Shown: positions 16,742-25,715 of the stretch, one piece after another
Layout: every line of letters begins with the position of its first letter
Position numbering within the stretch: the stretch's first letter is position 1
Source: Asticcacaulis sp. AC460
Lineage (GTDB): Bacteria > Pseudomonadota > Alphaproteobacteria > Caulobacterales > Caulobacteraceae
Reading direction: 5' to 3'
Assembly: GCF_000495795.1 (NCBI RefSeq)
Contig: NZ_AWGD01000003.1
Location: forward strand, 62,001 to 126,000
DNA length: 64,000 nt
Translations under genes and position numbers: made by a program
Notes under the pieces: model-generated
The model's database searches: none
Seen by the model: the letters and a program-made list of their open reading frames with translations, nothing else
What the model was told of the DNA's origin: nothing

Positions 16742-18010
16742 TCAGGCGCCGATCTTGTCCAGGCCATAGGCAGCATGAAGGGCGCGGACGGCCAGTTCAG
16801 TATAGGCTTCGTCGATCAGAACCGAGATCTTGATTTCCGAGGTCGAGATGACCTGGATGTTGATGCCCTTTTCCGACAGCGCCTGGAACATGGTCTGGGC
16901 GACCCCGGTGTGCGAACGCATGCCGACGCCGACGATCGACACCTTCGACACGTTCTCGTCGACGCGCAGGTCCTCGAAACCGATATCGCCTTGGGCGGCT
17001 TCCATCAGTTCCTTGGCCAGCTTGGCATCGCGGCGGCCGACGGTGAACAGCTGGTTGGCGACTTCGCCGCTGCGCGCGTCCGACTGGACGATCATGTCGA
17101 CATTGATACTGGCCTGGGCCAAGCGGCCGAAGATGGCGGCTGAGACACCGACCTTGTTGGGCACGCCCAACAGGGTGATCTTGGCCTCATCACGGCTGTA
17201 GGCCACGCCGGAAACGATATGCTTTTCCACGATTTCTTCCTCGTCGCACACGATGGTGCCCTGATCCGTAGCCTCACCCGGCTCGACAAAACTCGACAGG
17301 ACGCGCACCGGCATCCGATAGGCCATGGCCAGTTCGACCGAGCGCGTCTGCAACACCTTGGCGCCCAGCGACGCCATTTCCAGCATCTCTTCGAAGCTGA
17401 TCTTGTCCAGGCGCCGGGCCTTGTTTTCGATGCGCGGATCGGTCGTATAGACCCCGTCGACATCGGTATAGATATCGCAGCGGATAGCGCTGGCGGCGAT
17501 GGCCACGGCCACGGCCGAGGTGTCCGAACCGCCGCGGCCCAGCGTGGTGATGCGGCCGTCGTCGGTCACGCCCTGGAAGCCCGGCACGACCACGATCTCG
17601 CCCGAATCCATGGCGCGGGTCAGGTTTTCCGGCGGGATGTCGGCGATGCGCGCCTTGCCGTGGACGTCAGTGGTCTTGATCGGGATCTGCCAGCCCTGCA
17701 TCGAGCGGGCGCGATAGCCCATGTTGCGCAGGGTCATGGCCAGCAGGCCAGCGGTGACCTGTTCGCCCGAGGCGACGACAACGTCGTATTCGTCATCGCT
17801 GAGGTCGTCATTACCGGCGGCATCACCGGTCGGGCGGCCGGCGCCATCGGTCCAGGCGACCAGTTCGTTGGTCTTTCCGGCCATGGCTGAAACCACCACC
17901 GCCACCTTGTGACCCGCGTCGTATTCGGCCGCAACCAGGCGCGCGGCCCGGCGGATGCGTTCCAGGTCGGCCATCGAGGTCCCGCCGAACTTCATCACCA
18001 GACGCGTCAT
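16742..18010 (-). CDS. lysC: Aspartate kinase, lysine-sensitive type
   Basis: A 422-residue enzyme that phosphorylates aspartate, the first step to lysine, threonine and methionine. The kinase domain opens with MKFGGTSMADLERI and contains VVVPGFQGV, TLGRGGSDTSAVA and TDVDGVYTTDPRI. Two ACT regulatory modules follow (around 265-335 and 345-420, e.g. ITLLGVPNKVGVSAAIFG and VSIVGVGMRSHTGVAQTMF), where lysine or threonine feedback would act. Length is typical of the alpha-type enzyme. It is divergent from ubiG with 135 bases between starts, the arrangement common in Caulobacter relatives. Confidence 0.97.
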   Translation of the reverse strand: MTRLVMKFGGTSMADLERIRRAARLVAAEYDAGHKVAVVVSAMAGKTNELVAWTDGAGRPTGDAAGNDDLSDDEYDVVVASGEQVTAGLLAMTLRNMGYRARSMQGWQIPIKTTDVHGKARIADIPPENLTRAMDSGEIVVVPGFQGVTDDGRITTLGRGGSDTSAVAVAIAASAIRCDIYTDVDGVYTTDPRIENKARRLDKISFEEMLEMASLGAKVLQTRSVELAMAYRMPVRVLSSFVEPGEATDQGTIVCDEEEIVEKHIVSGVAYSRDEAKITLLGVPNKVGVSAAIFGRLAQASINVDMIVQSDARSGEVANQLFTVGRRDAKLAKELMEAAQGDIGFEDLRVDENVSKVSIVGVGMRSHTGVAQTMFQALSEKGINIQVISTSEIKISVLIDEAYTELAVRALHAAYGLDKIGA

Positions 18011-18145
18011 TTCGCCACTTTCCTTCTTGCGGACGCGCGCCTATCCTGACGTGGCGCCCATAAATCTTGCGCGGTTCTCTAACGTCGAAGCCGCGTCATC
18101 GCAAGGTTTTATCCGCGCATGACAGATAAGAAATAGGCGTCCAAA

Positions 18146-18964
18146 ATGGCGGAATCGCTAAACAATTCCGGAACGGCCAGCGGATTTTCGATCGATGAGG
18201 GCGAGGTTGCGCGCTTCAGCGCCCTGGCCGCCAAGTGGTGGGACGTCAAGGGCGAGTTCGCCCCGCTGCACCGTTTCAACCCGACCCGGGTGCGGTTTAT
18301 CCGTGAGACATGCCTGGACCATTTTGGGCGCGACGACCTCGCGCTCAAGGAGCGAAGCGTTAGCGCAAAAAGAAATCCGCGGCGCGCATTTGAGGGCATG
18401 CGTTTGCTCGACGTCGGGTGTGGCGGCGGGTTGTTGTCAGAGCCGATGTGCCGGATGGGCTTCAATGTTACCGGCCTGGACGCGTCGGCCAAGAACATCG
18501 GCACCGCCAAGGCCCATGCCGAGGACGGCGGTCTGGACATCCGTTATCTCAATCAAACGGTGGAACAACTGGCCGCATCGGGCGAGGTCCTGTTCGATGT
18601 CGTCCTGACCATGGAGGTCATCGAGCACGTCGCCGATCCGGACGCCTTCCTGAAAACCTGTGCATCCTTGGTCAAGCCGGGTGGTCTTCTGTTCGTCGCC
18701 ACCCTGAACCGCAGCCTGAAGGCCTACGCCCTGGCCATTATCGGGGCGGAATATATCCTGAACTGGGTGCCGAAGGGGACGCACGACTGGACCAAGTTCC
18801 TGTCACCGTCCGAGATTCGCCAGTTTCTGGATGGCACGCCGCTGCTGCCCGATCCGGCGGTGGGGGTCGAATTCAACCCGCTGACCCAGCAGTGGGGACT
18901 GTCGGACGATACCGAGGTCAACTACATGATGGTCGCCCGATATCCGGTAACGGCCGTTTTTTGA
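18146..18964 (+). CDS. ubiG: Ubiquinone biosynthesis O-methyltransferase with a 10-12 residue insertion
   Basis: A 272-residue SAM-dependent enzyme that methylates two hydroxyl groups in ubiquinone synthesis. Motifs: [19 protein letters not shown] near the N-terminus, SAM motif [29 protein letters not shown] and the C-terminal [12 protein letters not shown] and NYMMVAR. Between [10 protein letters not shown] and [10 protein letters not shown], where family members run on directly, there is an extra basic segment [13 protein letters not shown]. The DNA of this segment (18347-18390) contains AAGCGTTAGCGC, also present in the intergenic repeat at 59-70. Reading frame is kept, so the enzyme is probably functional. 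Confidence 0.95.
   Translation: MAESLNNSGTASGFSIDEGEVARFSALAAKWWDVKGEFAPLHRFNPTRVRFIRETCLDHFGRDDLALKERSVSAKRNPRRAFEGMRLLDVGCGGGLLSEPMCRMGFNVTGLDASAKNIGTAKAHAEDGGLDIRYLNQTVEQLAASGEVLFDVVLTMEVIEHVADPDAFLKTCASLVKPGGLLFVATLNRSLKAYALAIIGAEYILNWVPKGTHDWTKFLSPSEIRQFLDGTPLLPDPAVGVEFNPLTQQWGLSDDTEVNYMMVARYPVTAVF
18347..18390. repeat. In-frame palindrome-rich insertion within ubiG
   Basis: The stretch holds GCGCT...AGCGC inverted ends and the 12-mer AAGCGTTAGCGC (18355-18366), identical to bases 59-70 of the hairpin repeat at 30-206. It corresponds to residues absent from ordinary UbiG sequences at this site. Insertion of a repeat fragment is the simplest reading; extent is approximate. Confidence 0.5.
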
Positions 18965-19001
18965 GGTTCACATCCGCCCTCGTGCGGCGTAAAGCAGCGC
19001 C

Positions 19002-19856
19002 ATGCCCATTACCCTCGTCAAAGCCTGGACCGGCGCGCAGCAGCGCCTGAAAGCCGTTCATATCGACTCGCCCGCCATCGATGCGCGCCTGTTGCTCGAA
19101 GCCGCCACCGACGCCACGCGCACCGATATCATCACCGACCCCTACCGCGAACTGACCGCCGAGCAGGAAGAGACGCTGAACAGCTACCTGACCCGCCGCG
19201 AAAAGCGTGAGCCGGTCGCCCGTATCCTGGGCCGCAAGGGGTTCTGGAAGCTACTGCTGAACCTGAGCGACCACGTCCTGATCCCGCGGCCGGAAACCGA
19301 GGTCATCGTCGACATGATCCTCAAGCAGAGCCAGCCATCGGATGCCTTCACCATGGCCGATCTCGGCATCGGCTCCGGCGCCATCCTGCTCTCGGTCCTG
19401 GCCGAACGGCCGGCGGCCAGGGGCTTGGGCACCGATATCTCGGAGGAGGCCCTGGCGGTCGCCCGCGACAATGCTGCCAATCTTGGCCTGGACAGCCGCG
19501 CCGCCTTTTTGCGCACCTCGTGGGGCTCGGGACTGGCCGACGCAAGCTTCGACATCGTCGCCTCCAACCCGCCCTATATCCGGTCCGATGTGATTCCCAC
19601 CCTGGACCCCGAAGTGCGGAATCACGACCCGATGCTGGCCCTGGACGGCGGCCCGACGGGTCTGACGGCCTACGAAGAACTGGCGCCGGAAATTTTCCGC
19701 CTGCTGAAGCCCGGCGGCAAGGCTTGGCTTGAAATCGGTTTCGACCAGTCACAAGACGTTGAAAACCTTATGAAAAACGCCGGATTCCTGGATGTGGCGA
19801 CCTGGCTGGACCTGTCCAACCTGCCGCGTGTCGTCACCGCCACAAAGCCGTCATAA
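19002..19856 (+). CDS. prmC: Release factor glutamine N5-methyltransferase
   Basis: A 284-residue SAM-dependent enzyme that methylates the glutamine of the GGQ motif in peptide chain release factors. The N-terminal helical domain contains RREKREPVARILGRKGFW and LIPRPETEVIVD; SAM motif I is ADLGIGSGAILL; the catalytic NPPY signature is at about residue 189 in VASNPPYIRSD. Length matches the family. It follows ubiG by 37 bases and is likely cotranscribed. Confidence 0.96.
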   Translation: MPITLVKAWTGAQQRLKAVHIDSPAIDARLLLEAATDATRTDIITDPYRELTAEQEETLNSYLTRREKREPVARILGRKGFWKLLLNLSDHVLIPRPETEVIVDMILKQSQPSDAFTMADLGIGSGAILLSVLAERPAARGLGTDISEEALAVARDNAANLGLDSRAAFLRTSWGSGLADASFDIVASNPPYIRSDVIPTLDPEVRNHDPMLALDGGPTGLTAYEELAPEIFRLLKPGGKAWLEIGFDQSQDVENLMKNAGFLDVATWLDLSNLPRVVTATKPS

Positions 19857-20151
19857 AAAAACACTTGGCAGGGCGTATAAACGGCGCTAACAGATAGAGG
19901 TCTTCCTCCCACCGTGAACGCGCCTTGGAACTTTCTTAAGTCCTTCCGGGCATTATCGCGTCAGGGATACCGGCGAAGGCGCGCTGGCAGGGCCACAACG
20001 GCCCCGGCGCCGGCCATGATAGCCAGGACACACTTGCAAGCTTGATCACCGCGACCTTTGAGTTTTTCGCGCGGCTTCACGGCAAGATTTTTAGCACAGC
20101 GCCGCCGAACCCTGAGACACCAGGCGGGCGCAAGAGAGAACGTACGTACAC

Positions 20152-21234
20152 ATGAAAGATTTCAGGGGCATGAAGCGGCAACGTAACCGTAACCGCAAGC
20201 CTTCGTCGGGGAACCAGAACAACCCGAACCGCGCCTACGAGTCCAACGGTCCCGAAGGCACCAAGGTTCGCGGCAACGCCCAGACCATCTACGAAAAGTA
20301 CCAGCAGCTGGCGCGCGACGCCAATTCGTCCGGCGACCGCGTGCTGGCGGAAAACCACCTGCAGCATGCCGAACACTATTTCCGCATGATCCGCCAGATG
20401 CAGCCCCAGCGGCCGGTGTCGGAGTTCGTGCAGCGCGATCCGTTCGCCTCGGCCTGGGACGATTACGACGACGATATCGAGAACGAAAACACCGAAGTCG
20501 AAGCCGAGGCCGTTGTCGAAGACCAGGCCCAGGCCGAAGAGCAGGCACGTTATGAGCGTGGACGCGAACGTGACCGCGGGAACGGCGACCGGCCCAATGG
20601 TAATGGAAATCGCGACCGCGATCGCGACCGTCCAAATGGCGAGCGCAATCGCGAATTCCGCAACAATGGTGACCGCCAAAACGGTGATCGCGAATTCCGT
20701 AACAACAACGAACGTCCCAACGGCGATCGCCCCAATACCGAACGTCCTAACAACCAACGCACCGAGCCGCGGACCTTCGAACCGCGCGACTCACGCGACG
20801 AGGGCGAAATCGGTCCGGACGGCCGCCGCGAAACCCGCCGCGAACGTTACGAGCGCCGCCGTCTGCAGCGCTTTGCCGAACAGGAAGCCAATCTGAACGG
20901 CTCCTACGCGCCGACCCAGCCTCAAGCTGCGGCCTTTGTGGCATCGACCGAACCCCTGGGGGTTCCGGCCGGCCGCGCCCCGTCGTCGCTGACGGAAGCC
21001 GCCCCGACGGTGGAAGCACCGGTCGCCGCCCAGCCGCCGGTCCGCGAGGCCCGCGAGCCGCGCGCACGCCGTGAAAAGCCGCAGGCGGTCGATCCGAGCC
21101 AGCTCCCGGCCTTCCTGTCGCGTCCGACGCCGCTTCCGGCGGCCGAACCGCCCGCGGCGGCTGAGGACGAGGCCCCGGCCAAGCCCAAGCGCACCCGCAA
21201 GCGCAAGGAAGACGCCGCGACGGAAGAAGCTTAA
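20152..21234 (+). CDS. DUF4167 domain protein, Asn/Arg-rich
   Basis: A 360-residue basic-acidic protein. Residues about 30-85 form the conserved DUF4167 region (VRGNAQTIYEKYQQLARDA, HLQHAEHYFRMIRQMQ). After an acidic stretch (about 100-140) comes a low-complexity zone of Asn/Gly/Arg/Asp repeats such as NGDRPNGNGNRDRDRD, then an Ala/Pro/Glu-rich tail ending KRTRKRKEDA. This family is alphaproteobacteria-specific and usually next to prmC; function unknown, RNA-related roles have been supposed because of the R/N-rich tract. Start is uncertain between 20152 and the ATG at 20170. A rho-independent terminator follows 6 bases after the stop. Confidence 0.9.
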   Translation: MKDFRGMKRQRNRNRKPSSGNQNNPNRAYESNGPEGTKVRGNAQTIYEKYQQLARDANSSGDRVLAENHLQHAEHYFRMIRQMQPQRPVSEFVQRDPFASAWDDYDDDIENENTEVEAEAVVEDQAQAEEQARYERGRERDRGNGDRPNGNGNRDRDRDRPNGERNREFRNNGDRQNGDREFRNNNERPNGDRPNTERPNNQRTEPRTFEPRDSRDEGEIGPDGRRETRRERYERRRLQRFAEQEANLNGSYAPTQPQAAAFVASTEPLGVPAGRAPSSLTEAAPTVEAPVAAQPPVREAREPRARREKPQAVDPSQLPAFLSRPTPLPAAEPPAAAEDEAPAKPKRTRKRKEDAATEEA

Positions 21235-21240
21235 AATATC

Positions 21241-21270
21241 AAAGGCCTCCGGTGACGGAGGCCTTTTTAC
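21241..21270 (+). terminator. Rho-independent terminator of the ubiG-prmC-DUF4167 unit
   Basis: GGCCTCCG-gtga-CGGAGGCC stem followed by TTTTT, directly after the DUF4167 stop. This is the cleanest terminator in the window. Confidence 0.9.
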
Positions 21271-21274
21271 TTTA

Positions 21275-21435
21275 CCTCTCCCCGCCTGCGGGGAGAGGAC
21301 GAGAGCGGAACGAAGTGAACGCGACGGGGCGGGCGGCGAGCCTGAGGGGCCTTCAGAGGACGGAGCGCTCCGAAGACGCCCCGCCCCTCAGGCTCGCCGC
21401 CCCGCGCCTAACCTCTCCCCGTAAACGGGGAGAGG
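21275..21435. repeat. Long inverted repeat with hairpin ends, copy 2
   Basis: Ends are hairpins CCTCTCCCCGCCTGCGGGGAGAGG-like (21275-21298) and the same form at 21412-21435. A perfect 20-base inner pair, 21331-21350 and 21383-21402, has GGGCGGCGAG at the start of the left arm. The core AGCGGAACGAAG at 21304-21315 recurs in copy 3 at 29088-29099. It lies between a terminator and the end of the DUF1178 gene. Confidence 0.8.
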
Positions 21436-21451
21436 GGATTCTACAGCGCCC

Positions 21452-21934
21452 TCAGTTCAACTTCCGGTTCGCCGGCGTGGTCGTCTCCTGCCCGGCCGGC
21501 ACGGGCTTGGGCGCACCATCATCGGTCTTGGGCGAAAACACCGGCAAAGGCGCCACGTGCACGCCCTCTTCGACCAGCGACTTGACCTCCTGCGGGGTGG
21601 CTTCGCCATAGATCGGCCGGTCAGGCGCCAGGCCTTCATGGATATCGCGTGCTTCGCTGGCAAACGACGAACCGACATAGTCGTGGGTCGATTCGACATG
21701 CTGGCGCAGGCGATGCATGGCTTCGGCCACCGCCTTCTGGGCTTCGGCCAGGCCGGCGTCTGCCCCCTTGGAGGTACGCACCTGCGGCGCCATGATCGCC
21801 TTGGTCACATTCTGGGTGCCGCACATCGGACACTGCACCAGGCCCTGGCGGACCTGTTCGTCATAGCCGTCCGACGAGGCAAACCACGCCTCGAATTCGT
21901 GATCGACTTCACATCTCAACGCATACCTGATCAT
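21452..21934 (-). CDS. DUF1178 family protein
   Basis: A 160-residue protein opening with MIRYALRCEVDHEFEAWF and a zinc-ribbon-like CPMCGTQNV at residues about 36-44, as in DUF1178. The middle (AVAEAMHRLRQHVESTHDYVG, FASEARDIHEG) is also family-typical. Function unknown. Its first 4 bases overlap the end of the nitrilase gene, so it is translated from the grxC-nitrilase-DUF1178 operon. The C-terminal 30 residues are Pro/Thr-rich. Confidence 0.93.
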   Translation of the reverse strand: MIRYALRCEVDHEFEAWFASSDGYDEQVRQGLVQCPMCGTQNVTKAIMAPQVRTSKGADAGLAEAQKAVAEAMHRLRQHVESTHDYVGSSFASEARDIHEGLAPDRPIYGEATPQEVKSLVEEGVHVAPLPVFSPKTDDGAPKPVPAGQETTTPANRKLN

Positions 21935-22755
21935 AAACGACCTATAGCACGGTCATGCCGCAGTTGGGGAAGGGCCTGACGCGCCCGCGTCACCTCCGCC
22001 AGATCCAGCGTCGCCGTCAGCACGGCCGGCCGGTCGTGATCCAGCCGGGCGATAACCTCGCCCCACGGATTGACCACCAGCGAATGGCCCCAGGTGTGGC
22101 GGCCATCCTCATGGGCGCCGCCTTGGGCAGGGGCCAGGATAAAGGCGCCGGTCTCTATAGCCCGCGCCCGCAGCATGATTTCCCAGTGCGCCCGCCCGGT
22201 CGGCACCGTAAAGGCCGCCGGCACCGCGATCATGTCGACACCGGCCTTGGCCAGCTCGCGATAAAGGTAAGCAAAGCGGACGTCGTAGCAGATGCTGAGG
22301 CCCAGCCGGCCCCGCGGCGTGTCGGCGACCACCGCCTGGTCGCCCGGGCACATGGTGGCGCTTTCGCGATAGGACTTACCGTCCGGGGTGTCGGCATCGA
22401 AGAGGTGAATCTTGTCGTAGCGCGCCTGAATCTCGCCGTCCGGTCCGACCAGCAGGGTTCGGTTGGCGGCGCGGTGATCGCGGCCCGAGGCCACAATGAC
22501 CGAACCGATCAGGATGGCGACCGAGAGCTCTTTCGCCAGCTCGCGCACGCCGAGGACAAAGACATCGTCATCTTCGGTGGCCACCTTGCCGGCCTTGAAC
22601 TCGCTGCGCTGTTCGACCAGGTTGGCGCATTCTGGCAGCAGGATCAGTTGCGCGCCCGTAGCCGCCGCCTCACGGATCAACGGTTCGGCATGGTACTGCG
22701 CCGCCTGCGCATCCGCCGGCGTGGTCAGTTGGACCAGTGCAACCGCGAGGGTCAC
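21931..22755 (-). CDS. Carbon-nitrogen hydrolase, Nit1-like (deaminated glutathione amidase type)
   Basis: A 274-residue nitrilase-superfamily enzyme. The catalytic triad is visible: Glu in LILLPECANL (about residue 42), Lys in RYDKIHLFD (about 112) and Cys in LGLSICYDVRF (about 155). Family members of this shape remove the amide of deaminated glutathione or related omega-amides, a metabolite repair task, which fits the glutaredoxin gene directly upstream. The start is a GTG overlapping the grxC stop by one base (TAAGTG). Confidence 0.92.
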   Translation of the reverse strand: MTLAVALVQLTTPADAQAAQYHAEPLIREAAATGAQLILLPECANLVEQRSEFKAGKVATEDDDVFVLGVRELAKELSVAILIGSVIVASGRDHRAANRTLLVGPDGEIQARYDKIHLFDADTPDGKSYRESATMCPGDQAVVADTPRGRLGLSICYDVRFAYLYRELAKAGVDMIAVPAAFTVPTGRAHWEIMLRARAIETGAFILAPAQGGAHEDGRHTWGHSLVVNPWGEVIARLDHDRPAVLTATLDLAEVTRARQALPQLRHDRAIGRL

Positions 22756-23010
22756 TTAGGCCGCCAGCAGCGGATCGAGACCACCGCGCGACTCCAGCGC
22801 CATCAGGTCGTCGCAGCCGCCGACATGCAGGCCGTCGATGAAAATCTGCGGATAGGTATAGCGGCCCGAGCGGCTGTTCATCTCGGCGCGCAGGTCGGGA
22901 TCGTTCGAAGCAACGATCTCCTTATACTCGGCACCCTTGTCTTCGAGCAGCGCCTTGGCGCGCTCGCAATAGGGGCAGTAGGGCTTGGTATAGATTTCGA
23001 TCTTGGCCAT
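22756..23010 (-). CDS. grxC: Glutaredoxin 3
   Basis: An 84-residue thioredoxin-fold protein with the dithiol active site CPYC (residues 11-14 in TKPYCPYCERAK), the TYPQIFIDG cis-proline segment and the glutathione-binding GGCDDL. It reduces disulphides using glutathione. It is the first gene of a tight operon with the nitrilase and DUF1178 genes. Confidence 0.96.
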   Translation of the reverse strand: MAKIEIYTKPYCPYCERAKALLEDKGAEYKEIVASNDPDLRAEMNSRSGRYTYPQIFIDGLHVGGCDDLMALESRGGLDPLLAA

Positions 23011-23117
23011 GCAAAACTCACAAACACATAGACATACCGGATGATGTCACGGCTTTCGTCAAGACTATATAGGAAAATGGTTGCTAAACTTAAAGGGTAC
23101 GCGTGTGCGGTGAGCCC

Positions 23118-23936
23118 TTAGGACTTCTCCTGGACGGCACGGGCCAGCACGGCGACATCGACCTGGGTGGCGCCGGCCGTCAGCAGTTCGCGGGCGCAGG
23201 CCTTCAGGGTCGCGCCCGTGGTAAACACATCGTCGATCAGCACCACGCGTTTACCGGCGACCGCCTTGGCGCCGGAAGGACTGACGGCAAACGCCTTGCG
23301 GACATTGTCCCAACGCATCTGGGCCGAGGCATGGCCCTGGGACTTGGTCATCTGGACGCGTTTCAGGCCGTCGGGCAGATACTGTTTGCCGAAGCGCCGC
23401 GCCAAGGGCCGGGCCAGTTCCGCCGCCTGGTTATAACGCCGCTCAAGCAACCTCTGCCAGTGCAACGGTACCGGCGCCACGATATCGCAGTCGCTCAGGA
23501 TATCGGCAGCGGCGCGTTCCAGCCACCGCGTCAGCATCGGGCGGGCATCCAGCCGATCGCCGTGCTTGAACCCCAGGATGACGCCCTTCGACGCTTCGGA
23601 ATAGAGACAGGCTGCCCGACCGCGGCTGAACGGAAAAGGGTCGCTTTCGCACGCCGAGCACCGTCCGTCCACCCCCAGGTGCAGACCGCCGTCGAACGGC
23701 CGGGCGCACATGTCGCAGCCGTCGCGGTCGAGGAAACGGATGCGCGACCACCGCCCGGCCTCCATGCCGATCCCTCCGGCGTCAGCCTCCTCGGTTTCGC
23801 CCAGGCCATGCGGCGGAAACACCAAGTCCATGGCTTGGCGTGCAACGCCGCTGACATGCGCCCAGCTCAAATGATCTTCACCGAAGGCCTTAACCTCGGA
23901 GCGGAACTGACCTACATAGCTCGACAGTCTCCTCAT
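23118..23936 (-). CDS. comF: ComF family phosphoribosyltransferase-like protein
   Basis: A 272-residue protein by the start at 23936; the ATG at 23831 (237 residues) also fits, since the conserved part begins with MDLVFPPH. It has a zinc-ribbon-like segment (CDMCARPFD and GRCSACE), then the phosphoribosyltransferase domain with VPLHWQRLLERRYNQAAELA and the PRPP loop VVLIDDVFTTGATL. ComF-like proteins act in DNA uptake or purine-related steps. It is divergent from the methyltransferase at 23949 with only 12 bases between the outer starts, so the shorter start would leave room for promoters. Confidence 0.9.
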   Translation of the reverse strand: MRRLSSYVGQFRSEVKAFGEDHLSWAHVSGVARQAMDLVFPPHGLGETEEADAGGIGMEAGRWSRIRFLDRDGCDMCARPFDGGLHLGVDGRCSACESDPFPFSRGRAACLYSEASKGVILGFKHGDRLDARPMLTRWLERAAADILSDCDIVAPVPLHWQRLLERRYNQAAELARPLARRFGKQYLPDGLKRVQMTKSQGHASAQMRWDNVRKAFAVSPSGAKAVAGKRVVLIDDVFTTGATLKACARELLTAGATQVDVAVLARAVQEKS

Positions 23937-23948
23937 GCCTGCGTGCCC

Positions 23949-24851
23949 ATGTCCGATTCCCCGCCCCGCCTCTTTGACCGCCAATTGTTGGCCGCACGTA
24001 GAAATCGCGCCGCACGCGGTTTCGCGCAAGCCCATTTTTTGCGTGAACGGGCGATCGAGGACAGCCTGCTGACCCTGTCGGCGATCAACCGGCAGTTCGA
24101 CGTCGCGCTCGAACTGGGTTCGGGCGATGGCCGTTTCGGTCGGGAACTGGTCATGACGCCGGCCGCCGGCAAGATCGATCTGCTGATCGAAAGCGACCTG
24201 TCCCCTTCCCTGTCGGCGCAGCAATCCGGCCCGGCGCGGCTGATCCTGGACGAGGAGGCCCTGCCCTTCGGCGACGACAGCCTGAACCTGGTGGTATCGA
24301 CCCTGTCGCTGCATACGGTCAACGACCTGCCGGGTGTCCTGGTGCAAATCCGCCGCGCGCTGAAACCTGACGGCCTGTTCATCGGCACCCTGTTCGGTGG
24401 CGAGACCTTGAAAGAGCTGCGCGCCTGCCTGATGGAGGCCGAAATCGAGGTGCGCGGCGGCTATGGCCCGCGCATCGCGCCGTTTGCCGAGGGCGCCGAC
24501 CTGATCGACCTTTTGAAGCGCACCGGATTCCAGATGCCGGTGGTCGATTCCGACCGGGTGACGGTGTCCTACGAGCATCCGTTGCGGCTGATGGCCGACC
24601 TGCGCGCCATGGCCGAGAGCAACATCCTGCATGACCGGCCGCGCAAGGGGCTGAACCGCGCCCTGCTCCAGCGCATGACCGAGCTCTATTTCGAGCACTT
24701 TGCCGACGACGAAGGCCGCATTACGGCGACCTTCGAGATCATCACCCTGTCCGGCTGGAAGGCACATGAATCGCAGCAGAAGCCGCTGCGGCCGGGTTCG
24801 GCGAAAACCCGCCTGGCCGATGCGCTGGGCGTCAAGGAAGGCAAACTTTAA
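23949..24851 (+). CDS. NDUFAF5-like SAM-dependent methyltransferase
   Basis: A 300-residue protein opening FDRQLLAARRNRAARGF, the marker of the alphaproteobacterial NDUFAF5 relatives, then SAM motif I VALELGSGDGRF, the motif LPFGDDSLNLVVSTLSLHTVND and a Gly-rich FIGTLFGGETLKELR. In eukaryotes NDUFAF5 hydroxylates an arginine of complex I subunit NDUFS7; bacterial roles are not well defined. It is adjacent to comF as in many alphaproteobacteria. Its last 4 bases overlap the convergent 106-residue gene. Confidence 0.9.
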   Translation: MSDSPPRLFDRQLLAARRNRAARGFAQAHFLRERAIEDSLLTLSAINRQFDVALELGSGDGRFGRELVMTPAAGKIDLLIESDLSPSLSAQQSGPARLILDEEALPFGDDSLNLVVSTLSLHTVNDLPGVLVQIRRALKPDGLFIGTLFGGETLKELRACLMEAEIEVRGGYGPRIAPFAEGADLIDLLKRTGFQMPVVDSDRVTVSYEHPLRLMADLRAMAESNILHDRPRKGLNRALLQRMTELYFEHFADDEGRITATFEIITLSGWKAHESQQKPLRPGSAKTRLADALGVKEGKL

Positions 24852-25168
24852 CCGGCGCCTTCACAGCCGCCGTTTTCGTTGAACTTGCCGTCGGCCCAGA
24901 AGTTGGTGTCGCCGGTGCGCGGCCGGCCCAGGTGATGCGCCACCGCACAGCCCGTCCCCATCACCACCTGCATCAAACTGTTCAGCGTGCCGTTGTGCGT
25001 CCACACCATGAAGGCGATGGCCAGGACAGCCATGAAAATAAGGCCGGACAGGCCCTTGCGGCCGCCCTTGACGGCCTGGTCGCCACGATGGCGGCCGTGT
25101 TTGCGCCGGGCGCGATAATCGGCGACGTCCGGGCTCATGCCGGACCGGAATTCTGGGCCGTGAAGCAT
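24848..25168 (-). CDS. Small single-pass membrane protein
   Basis: A 106-residue protein; the start has AGGGAG 8 bases upstream. A basic cytosolic part (DYRARRKHGRHRGDQAVKGGRKG) precedes one helix (LSGLIFMAVLAIAFMVWTH) and a C-terminal part ending GGCEGAG with another cysteine in GTGCAVAHH. No family recognised. Confidence 0.65.
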   Translation of the reverse strand: MLHGPEFRSGMSPDVADYRARRKHGRHRGDQAVKGGRKGLSGLIFMAVLAIAFMVWTHNGTLNSLMQVVMGTGCAVAHHLGRPRTGDTNFWADGKFNENGGCEGAG

Positions 25169-25259
25169 AGGGTATCTCCCTGAACACGGTTATCCTGCCA
25201 CGCCCGCCCTAACGGAAAGTGTGTAAATGCGGTTAAAATTAACCAACCTTACCTGAAGA

Positions 25260-25715
25260 TTAATCCTTAACCGGCGGCAACCTTATCAACCTGGCCTTCT
25301 CCAGATCCTTGGGCCGGCCGAAGGTCTCGAAGATCTCGGCTTGCTCGGTAAGCGACGGCACATAGACCACGCCCGCAACCGTCGCGACAGCGACGCGCGT
25401 CTTAACCTTTAACGGCAGCCATCCGTCGCTGTTGACATGCAGGTCGCCCATCAGCTCGACCGGCAGTCCGCCGTCGATCTCGACCCGCACAAACGGCGTC
25501 GAGCGGAAACGGTCGCTGCCGGACCCCGCGACCACGCCGCCACCGAGATTACCGGCAAAGGCTTCGATGGTGGCGCGCGAGCCCAGCACATCGACGTCCT
25601 GCGGTTCGAGATCGATGCCCAACAGTCTGGCCGCCACGCTGCCGATCAGCCACCAGTCGCCGGCATCGGGCGCGGCGGCGACGATCCTGGACAGCGAGAC
25701 CTCCAGCGGCGTCAT
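25260..25715 (-). CDS. Nucleotidyltransferase-superfamily protein
   Basis: A 151-residue protein whose ATG overlaps the mutT stop (ATGA). The fold signature is WWLIGSVAARLLGIDL then PQDVDVLGSRATIEAF, which matches the G-S...D-x-D metal-binding core of minimal nucleotidyltransferases, and a third acidic strand (VRVEIDGGLPVELMGD). Such proteins resemble MNT antitoxin or tRNA-nucleotidyltransferase-like folds, but no toxin (HEPN) gene is adjacent. Substrate unknown. Coupled to mutT translation. Confidence 0.75.
   Translation of the reverse strand: MTPLEVSLSRIVAAAPDAGDWWLIGSVAARLLGIDLEPQDVDVLGSRATIEAFAGNLGGGVVAGSGSDRFRSTPFVRVEIDGGLPVELMGDLHVNSDGWLPLKVKTRVAVATVAGVVYVPSLTEQAEIFETFGRPKDLEKARLIRLPPVKD

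Noticed and set aside
19857-20151. A 295-base gap between prmC and the DUF4167 gene as a possible ncRNA locus
   Set aside because: Only short GC-rich complementary patches (GGCC/GGCC) were seen; no convincing stem set, promoter or terminator.
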